From the NCBI RefSeq assembly GCF_000003815.2, contig NC_049979.1, forward strand, positions 891,183-918,543: 27,361 bases of DNA, written 5' to 3'. A program made the position numbers and the translations under genes. Positions 15,628-25,260 of this stretch are shown here, one piece after another. A model generated the notes under the pieces. It was not told the origin of the DNA. It saw only the letters and a list, made by a program, of their open reading frames with translations, and searched no databases. This stretch comes from Branchiostoma floridae. Lineage: Eukaryota > Chordata > Leptocardii > Amphioxiformes > Branchiostomatidae. Numbering within the stretch: position 1 is the first letter of the stretch; every line of letters starts with the position of its first letter.

Positions 15628-18600
15628 GTGAGTCTTGTTTGTTTGTTTGTTTGTTTGTTTGTTTGTTTGTTTCATGATACATTATTCTGGGCTCCATGCC
15701 AGTCTGTACCTTCCTCTGCATCATCACTTGTCTTGTCATGCACCCACAAATCAGTTGGTATGTTCCTTAAAGTGTCTTTGTATTTACATGATTGTGCATT
15801 TCCTAGTAGCATCTAGCAATCCCTGTTATAGGGGCTTAACAGTAGTCTGGAATCCACCCCGTATTATAGCTCCAGAGTCTCTTCTGTCCTCTCTGAAAAT
15901 AGTGTATCTGGCTAGCTTAGCAGTACAAGAATAAGAAGATCGGTGGTTGCTCTTGTGCATCCAGAATCGATCTTCATTCTCACATGAAATATACTGACTA
16001 TTTCACTCCTTTTGTTTGCAGAGAGAAGGCGAACTTGGCGGTGACGTTATGTAATGAGCAGGACGACATCCTGGGTCACGCCGCGTTGTACGACTACCCC
16101 AACACCAGCGAGGCAGACCAGGCAGAATGGCAGCAGTGGCTCAGTCAGAACTACGACACTGCAGACTGCACTGTGAGTAGAGCACTAGAGTAGGCATATA
16201 ATAGGCATAATAACTGCATGTTGGTTCATTTGGAAACGAGTTAGGAGAGAGCTATCTCAATGGGTAACATTAAGAAGTCAAACCCATCAAATAGCTTAAG
16301 TAGAATTAGATTTAGATTAGACGTTATTTCTCTTTTGATTTATCTATAGATCTGATTTTCCTTCTCTGCTAAGCATACAATTATGTATACCACTACTTTT
16401 GTTTGTCTGCAATTAGCCCTTGGGCATGAATTTGCAATAAAGACTATTATTAACACTGAAAGGTGCAGCAGTGGCTCAGTCATAATTGCGACACACAACT
16501 TGGTCTTCTGACAAGTTTATTACCAGTGCTGCTGTATCGTAAGACAGCTAATGTAATGATATGCACTTCTTTGTAGGAATGAACCGGGAAGAGTCAATGG
16601 TAGAGTGTAAAAATGGAAAAAGAACAGCAACAAAATACTTAGATCTGAAGGAAGCTGACAGCAAAATGTGATGAAAATTGTTTGGCTGATATATTTTGAA
16701 ACTTCCGAACTCCTAAGAAAAACCTGTGAAAGTAACAGAGATCCTGTTGTGTTATTTTCCAGCCCCTGAACAGCCTGTTTGTCCACTACTTTGTGGCCAG
16801 GAAGGAGTACGCTCACGGCTGCGCCCAGGAGATCATCAGGTGGGTGTGGTAAAGTGAAAGTGAGGTGAAAGTGGTCTCGGACTAGTTTAGCACACTTCAG
16901 TCAGCCAACATGCCTTAGCTATTAGCTATTACAACAAACCTGTAAATACATAGTACTGTAAATGCATTTAAACTCAATGGGATTGAATTTTGCGGCAGCG
17001 GGGAAAAAAAGGAAAAATGTTTGCAGTTGTTTTCAGTTTGAGGTGAAGTGGCCACCGCAAAAAACGCAAATATTAAGCCACCGGGAAAGTTTCTGCATTG
17101 ACAGTAACTGCACATTGTGTCTGTCTTCTTTGTCACAGCTAGTGGAAAATTTAGCTCTTCTTCATCCAATGAGCAACAACAGTCAGGATTTAAACTCCCA
17201 ACCTCTTGGTACAGAGGCAGGGTTGCTAACAAATGAACTAGGCAGTGGCTTCAGTTTCAGTTCCAGTTTATTTATTTATCCAGGAAAATACATCGCCTAC
17301 TGGCGTTTTTCAATACCTCCTGGGGGGCCGGGAGACCCCAACATAAAATAACACGAAATCACAACAACTGAATCAAAATTGAAATTAAAGGTCAAACTTA
17401 AGTAACTAAATGTCAGGTGTCAACTGATTGCAATACAAATAACTCAAGATAACTTGCGCTTATTGTGCGTATGAAATGTTTCCAATCTGATCAACGACAG
17501 TAAGGATACAAAGGAACCCTCATATCAGAATGTTAAGCAGACTGAATCTTCCTTCTTGTTTCAGGACGATCTTCAACGCGGTTCCAGACCTGCACTTTTG
17601 CTTCCTGGTGGTTCCTCAGGGGGTCTTCCCAGGTCAGTTCTCACATTGGGCGTGTTCTGGTGCAAGTGTGCAGCTTAACACTGACTGATATGTGAAGACT
17701 AGATACTACCTGATGTGTACTGACAAAACAGTGTTACTTCCTTTTAAAATTTATCGCAGTGTTGCTTCCTTTTACAATCGCATAATGATGCTTCACTTGC
17801 AAGGAAAAGTACAGGGTGTTGCACGCATGCACGCACACGTTTCAAATAAATATAATAAACTTATTTTACAAAGTCCAAGAGAAAAACATTTCTTTATTGT
17901 GCTGCAGAGCTGGTCAGATTTTGCTAAAGGTTTGTTTCATTGTTACCCCCTGCAGAGCCAGCCCTGTCGGCCATCTTTAAGCCCATGGAGAAGACGGAGG
18001 ATGCGAAAGGCCCTGACGGCTGCTCCATCTTCGTCTCACACAGGCATGAGCAGGCTCCTGTCTTACACGTTAGGAAGGCCAGGTGAGGCTTTGCTTGTAA
18101 CCGACACACCAGTAGCTTAGCTCTAGGCTCCAACTAGTAGGTAACTGGGAAACTGCAGTTCAATCTTAGGAGGGGCTGCGGCAGTCTGCAGGAAAAGGCT
18201 GCCTGTGTTTGAGGAGGTGCCTCAAGCACGTTCAGGGGAAAGGCTAGCAAACCCTACCTGTCAAAATGTACCCTGATGCTGAAACAGAAAGGACACTTAC
18301 TGACCTGTGTGCCACTAGGCACTACAAGGTGATGACAACAACATCCCCTGCTTTATTGTTTTTGGGTGGGCCGACTACTCTCTCTTGGCAGCTAGGGGCT
18401 GAATTGCGGGCAGCTTACAATAGGCGGGGCTAAATCGCAAGGGTCTGGAGCAAGCTGCCATTTGGCACCACTCAGGTGACCTCAATACGACGGTCGCAAG
18501 TGTCTGGAGCAAACTGTGATTTGGCGCCACTTAAGTGTCCTCAGGCTGTAACCAACATTAGCTCCACTGCAATGGGTAGGGGGTAGAGTGCTTCCTTTGC

Positions 18601-21600
18601 CTGCAGGAGGCTGTGAGCTAAAATCCCAAAGACTTGTGAAAAGGTTGCATTCATGAGAACACACAGTTTGCACAGCTTTGGAGATGGTGGCACTGCCCAG
18701 AACAGTGAAAGGTGTGGAAAGAGTTTCTTAAGTTAACATCCGTAATTAAGCAATTTAGAAAAGAGATGTTGGTGCAGTGATTATCGTTGAAGTGAGAAAA
18801 ACATTTCTGCCCTCCCCCAGAGTGGAGGACCACGACGACCTCACGCCCATCTTCAACCGCCAGAGCGACGTGCTGAGCACCAAATATGGAGACTACTTCC
18901 TGGCTGAGCTGATCGAGGCACAGGACGACAACAACCACTGTGTCATCGCAGAGGTGGGAAATATACCTGCTCTACTGCTCGCTATAGCTTACTAACCACT
19001 GTGTCATCGCAGAGGTGAGGGATAAAACTGTTGCTCAGTTAAGCCCCTGCTATACATTCAGGACTTTCCTAATACTGTGCCCCTGACCATTTTTTGACCA
19101 AGCTTGGCACTAGGTGGTAGCCTGGGTACCACCCAGATAGTACAATGTAGTTTGCTCCTATGTTTGCTTCTGCTATCTGTCTGGGGACCTGCACGGTCAA
19201 ACTGTTTGGTGGTAACGTCAGTCAATAAGCGCATCAAGGAATGGATTCTAGAGCACTCGTTTTATGGCAACAGGCCTTCCGCAAGCGTATGGAGGGCATT
19301 TTTTGTGCTGGAACACTGGTTCGAACGAGCACTTGAACCCATTACTTAATTCGTTCATGTGTAGGGACCAATAAAAATTTGGACAATTCCAGATGGAACA
19401 GCAGAGAAGCGATATGTACAGTGTATAATGAATGTGAGAGCTAGAAGTGACTGTATGTAGTATATACCTACCCATGCTGCTCCGTGGCTTATTTCCCGTT
19501 AGGTTGAGGGCACTGCTATTGGCTTCATGAGCGTGTCCAACGAGGTGAACACGTCGCTTCTCGCCGAGTGTTTCGAGCTGGGCCCCTTCCACGGGCTGTG
19601 CCAGCCCCACCCCGACGATATACTGGAGCCTCCCCGAGAGCCCACCCCTCCCCCTGATGTTCCTGAACCTTCGGAGACCGCCCCGACCACGGCTGACCAG
19701 AGACCCAGCTCTGCCGCCTCACAGGCTTCCGCCAAGTCTAAGAGGTAATATGTTTGTTTAATCTTAAAAGACTTATAGACTTATACTGTCAGACTTATAG
19801 ATTTACACTTGATGCTAAACACTATCCATACACAGATACACTTGCCTGTCCCTGGTACTAAACACTATCCATACATAGATACACTTGCCTGTCCATGGTG
19901 CTGAACACTATCTACACACAGATACACTTGCCTGTCCATGGTGCTGAACACTATCTACACACAGATACACATGCCTGTCCTTGGTGCTGAACACTATCTA
20001 CATACAGATACATATGCCTGTCCTTGGTGCTCAACACTATCTACACACAGATACACATGCCTGTCCTTGGTGCTGAACACTATCTACACACAGATACATA
20101 TGCCTGTTCTTGGTGCTGAACACTATCTACACACAGATACACATGCCTGTTCTTGGTGCTGAACACTATCTACACACAGATACACATGCCTGTCATTGGT
20201 GCTGAACACTATCTACACACAGATACACATGCCTGTCCCTGGTGCTTAACACTATCTACACACAGATACATATGCCTGTCCTTGGTGCTGAACACTATCC
20301 ACACACAGATACACATGCCTGTCCTTGGTGCTGAACACTATCTACACACAGATACATATGCCTGTCCTTGGTACTGAACACTATCTACACACAGATACAC
20401 ATGCCTGTCCTTGGTGCTAAACACTATCTACACCCAGATACGCATGCCTGTCCTTGGTGCTGAACACTATCTACATATGCAGATACACATGTCTGTCCTT
20501 GGTGATGAACACTATCTACATCTGCAGACACACATGACTGTCCTTGGTGCTGAACACTATCCACACACAGATACACATGTCTGTCCGTGGTGCTGAACAC
20601 TATCTACACCCAGATACACATGCCTGTCCTTGGTGCTAAACACTATCTACACCCAGATACATATGCCTGTCCTTGTTGCTTAACACTATCTACACACAGA
20701 TACACATGCCTGTCCTTGTTGCTGAACACTATCTACACACAGATACACATGCCTGTCCTTGGTGCTGAACACTATCTATATGCAGATACACTTGCCTGTC
20801 CTTGGTGCTGAACACTATCTACACACAGATACACTTGCCTGTCCTTGGTGCTGAACACTATCTCTATACACAGATACATATGCCTGTCCTTGGTGCTGAA
20901 CACTATCTACACCCAGATACGCATGCCTGTCCTTGGTGCTGAACACTATCCATACAAAGATACACATGCCTGTCCTTGGTGCTGAACACTATCTACATAT
21001 GCAGATACACATGCCTGTCCTTGGTGCTGAACACTATCTACATATGCAGATACACATGCTTGTCCTTGGTACTGTACACTATCCATACACAGATACACAT
21101 GCCTGTCCTTGGTGCTGAACACTATCTGCATCTGCAGATACACATGCCTGTCCTTGGTACTGAACACTATCTACATATGCAGATACACATGCTTGTCCTT
21201 GGTACTGTACACTATCCATACACAGATACACATGCCTGTCCTTGGTGCTGAACACTATCTGCATCTGCAGATACACATGCCTGTCCTTGGTACTGAACAC
21301 TATCTATATGCAGATACACATGCCTGTCCTTGGTGCTGAACACTATCCATACATAGATACACAGACCTGTCCTTGGTGATGAACACTATCTACACACAGA
21401 TACACATGCCTGTCCTTGGTGCTGAACACTATCTACATATGCAGATACACATGCCTGTCCTTGGTGCCGAACACTATCTACATATGCAGATACACATGCT
21501 TGTCCTTGGTACTGTACACTATCCATACACAGATACACATGCCTGTCCTTGGTGCTGAACACTATCTGCATCTGCAGATACACATGCCTGTCCTTGGTGC

Positions 21601-24600
21601 TGAACACTATCTGCATCTGCAGATACACATGCCTGTCCTTGGTACTGAACACTATCTATATGCAGATACACATGCCTGTCCTTGGTGCTGAACACTATCC
21701 ATACATAGATACACAGACCTGTCCTTGGTGATGAACACTATCTACACACAGATACACATGCCTGTCCTTGGTGCTGAACACTATCTGCATATGCAGATAC
21801 ACATGCCTGTCCTTGGTGCTGAACACCATACACACACAAGTTCTTAACCACTGCTAATGAAGCCTCCTTCTCTCATGCAGGTCTGAAACAGCAATGACTG
21901 GAGAAATATCAGAAGCGACAAAAGCAGATGCACCCGAAAAAGGTATTTGCTGTCTTAAAGATGTTTCCATGTTTTTTCTACTTAAATAGTATTCTGGAAA
22001 AATTTCTCTGTACAATGACCTCGCAGTTGACCTTGACCTTGACCTTTGTCCCCCTAGCAGCTGCCCCTTCACCTGCAGGCTCGGTGACTGGCACACCCCT
22101 GGCTGGAAAAAGGTCGTCAAAAGGTTAGTGTGAAAATAAAGGAGTTAAAATTCTTTGCCTTAACNNNNNNNNNNNNNNNNNNNNNNNNNNNNNNNNNNNN
22201 NNNNNNNNNNNNNNNNNNNNNNNNNNNNNNNNNNNNNNNNNNNNNNNNNNNNNNNNNNNNNNNNNNNNNNNNNNNNNNNNNNNNNNNNNNNNNNNNNNNN
22301 NNNNNNNNNNNNNNNNNNNNNNNNNNNNNNNNNNNNNNNNNNNNNNNNNNNNNNNNNNNNNTGTCACCCAACCAGGGAGCATCGCAGACGTAATCGTAAT
22401 CGTAACCATGACAACAGGAACGTGTAGGATTCCTGTTAATTCTGTTGTTTTGTGTCACCCGATCAGGGAGCATCGCAGATGCCTCAGAGCTGAAGGTCAA
22501 GCCAAAACTGAGCGAGGCTCATATGGGGGAAAGGTGAGCCTTTTTTTCTGTGTAATAGACACTGCAAACTGTTACTGTAATGCTGAATAAAGAGACTCTT
22601 TTTACACAACCAATGCTTTATTCTCACCGACGTTTCGGTGACCGATAAAGCTGCTTGTTCATATGTAAATACTTTACGTTCTGTGACCGCATCTGAACTG
22701 TGAGCGGTGACACCTGCATCTGCATCTATATAGCCGGTATAACCGCCGTTCGGCGTAACACACCAGCTTCGCAGGCACGCGGCGCGACACCTGTCCTGCA
22801 GTACAATGTGAACCAGTCAGAATTGCCCTGAGGAAGGTGACAGACGGTCAATATAAAGCAATGGTTGTGTAAAAAGAGTCTCTTTATTCAGTGACGTACC
22901 AAGCTGATGAAACTATTCACAGATGTTACTGTAATGCTTTCTGTAAACCACCCAAGTTACTGAAGCAAACTGCAAATGTATTGAATCCACATTGTAATTT
23001 GTGAAAGACATTCCACTGGAATTTCTGAAAGACAGTCCGCCTGTTTGTTTGTTTGTTTGCTTGTTTGTTTGTTTGTTTGTCCGCCTGTTCTGAGAACATG
23101 TCCGCTCCCTCCCACAGCTCCTCCTCCCTGCTGAGTGAGTCCAGTCGAGCTACCAGCGTGATGTCAGAGGCGTCAAAGGTAAACAACCCATTCAAATCTT
23201 TGCGAAAATCTAATTTTTTTTACTCGCCGATCGTTTGTAAAATAACCTGCATTTGTATGTACATGACATTGTGTTTTTTTATGCCTTATTTATGTAACAA
23301 ATTACTCAATTCAGGAACTCTGCAGCTTCCTGCTCGTATAAGTTTGCTTGTGTGAAATAAAACATTGTAATAATAATTATTGTAACCTTCGGGTACAGTC
23401 TGAATAGACGCCTTTCCAAGCACTGGCTCAGTTCCAAAATCTGCTCTCAAATAAGCACAATTTGGGCAGAGTGTGTGTTTTGGGTAAGAGCAAGAGTTGG
23501 ATGGTAATTGGGGTACCAATTAGAAGTAGAAGCAGTAATATCATAATTACTCCCACTTAAACGTGTCAAAAATGCAATATTGTGTACTTGTCTTGTTGCG
23601 TTTGTTTGCACAAACTTCCAAATATGTCTTTGTATATAGAACTGTGATAGTAGAATTGAATGAATGCCATGTGGGAATGCAATTTTTATTTTGAATTGAG
23701 AAATTTTCATTTTTGCAATGATGATTATATAAATACAGCGGAAGCCGCTTAATTGCACACCCAATTTGCCAGCAAATTCTGTGCAATTATCCGGCGTGTA
23801 CGATAATGCGAAGTTGGACCGCACCGCCATGGGATTTTGGGATTCCGTGCAATTGACCGAAGTGTGCGTTTATCCGACGTGCAATTAACTGGCTTCCACT
23901 GTATCAAAATAGTGAAAAAATGAAAGTTGCCCCTATTTTTCCCCAGGTTGGTTCAGTGAAGTCTGCTGTGAGCAGGGCAGAGCTGGCGCCCCCCACCACG
24001 GCCCCCGACCAGCGGTCCCCCTCCCCGGGGGTGGAGCCCCCCTCCCTACCCCCCAGGTTCACCCCCATGTACAAGGGGGGTTCCAACGCCTTCTGTATCC
24101 ACCTGTTCTGCATCGACGAGCGGTTCGAGATGAGGTAGGTTAGCGCAAATGTTCTGGACTTATTCTAAGCTTCAGATCTTCCACGTGTTTGTCTCTATAG
24201 ATATCGTTTTCTTATTTCCTGTTTGTAACTTGGTCTTGGCATCATATATATATAATATATGATGATAGGGAAAACAACTTCTGGCGTCATTAAGCTGAAT
24301 TAAAGGAGTTTAGAGCACACTTAAGGCTAGAAAGTCTTTTCTCTCATTATCATAACACCCATCACAGGCCTTAGTGGTATTGAGGTGAAAGTGGGCTTAA
24401 GGTAGACCACATATTATCTACCACTAAAATTTGATAATACACTTGCTGAAAAACATCATAGGCACAATATGAAGAATCTGTGGCTCTGCATCTGAGTTGG
24501 TCAGCCGGCATAACTGCCATTCAGTGCAACACTGGTTTTGCAGGCATGTGTACTGGCTGTTACACAGTTTAAAGAATAAAAATTGGTCACTCGCAAACAA

Positions 24601-25216
24601 TTCATATCTAAGTCTTACTGCTGTTTGAAGCTATCTAATATGAAGATGTCCCTTCTGTATATGAAGATAACCAGCACAATATTCTGTATTAGATTTTGTT
24701 CTCAAATGAGCAAGTTTTTTTACACACGTTCATTGTTTGTTTTGTTGTTAACAGTTCACCTTTATTCACAGGGTAACCTATATCCGTTGTACCTGGAAAC
24801 AGGATACTTTTTAGGGATATCACGCTGATAGATGGTAGTTTCAAATTGCATTTTTTCAATATAATGCAGTTTGAGACCACCGTCCATCAACTTGATGTCC
24901 AGAAATACCCTCAGCTGGTGTTAAATACAACTGATAAAGGTTACCCCGTGAATAAAGGTGAACTAGCGTTACATACCCTGTAATACTGGTGGTTTTTAAA
25001 CACATGACAACAGCGAGTTTTTGAAGACGTCCTTTGTTTGTTTTGCAGGTCTCAGGACTTCCTTCCCTACATCTTCAGCCTGTTCCCAGACAAGGACTTT
25101 GTGGTGATGACGGTTCCTCACCTGGTGCCAGAGTTCCCCCTGCTGCAGAACTTTGTGGTCAGTCCACATGTTATCTAACTCTAGTTCACACACACACAGA
25201 CACACACACACATGCA

Positions 25217-25260
<44 letters not shown>

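Noticed and set aside
19938-21731. Open frames repeating MVLNTIYTQIHMPVLGAEHY
   Set aside because: Generated by the 43-bp minisatellite in an intron; similar frames appear on both strands.
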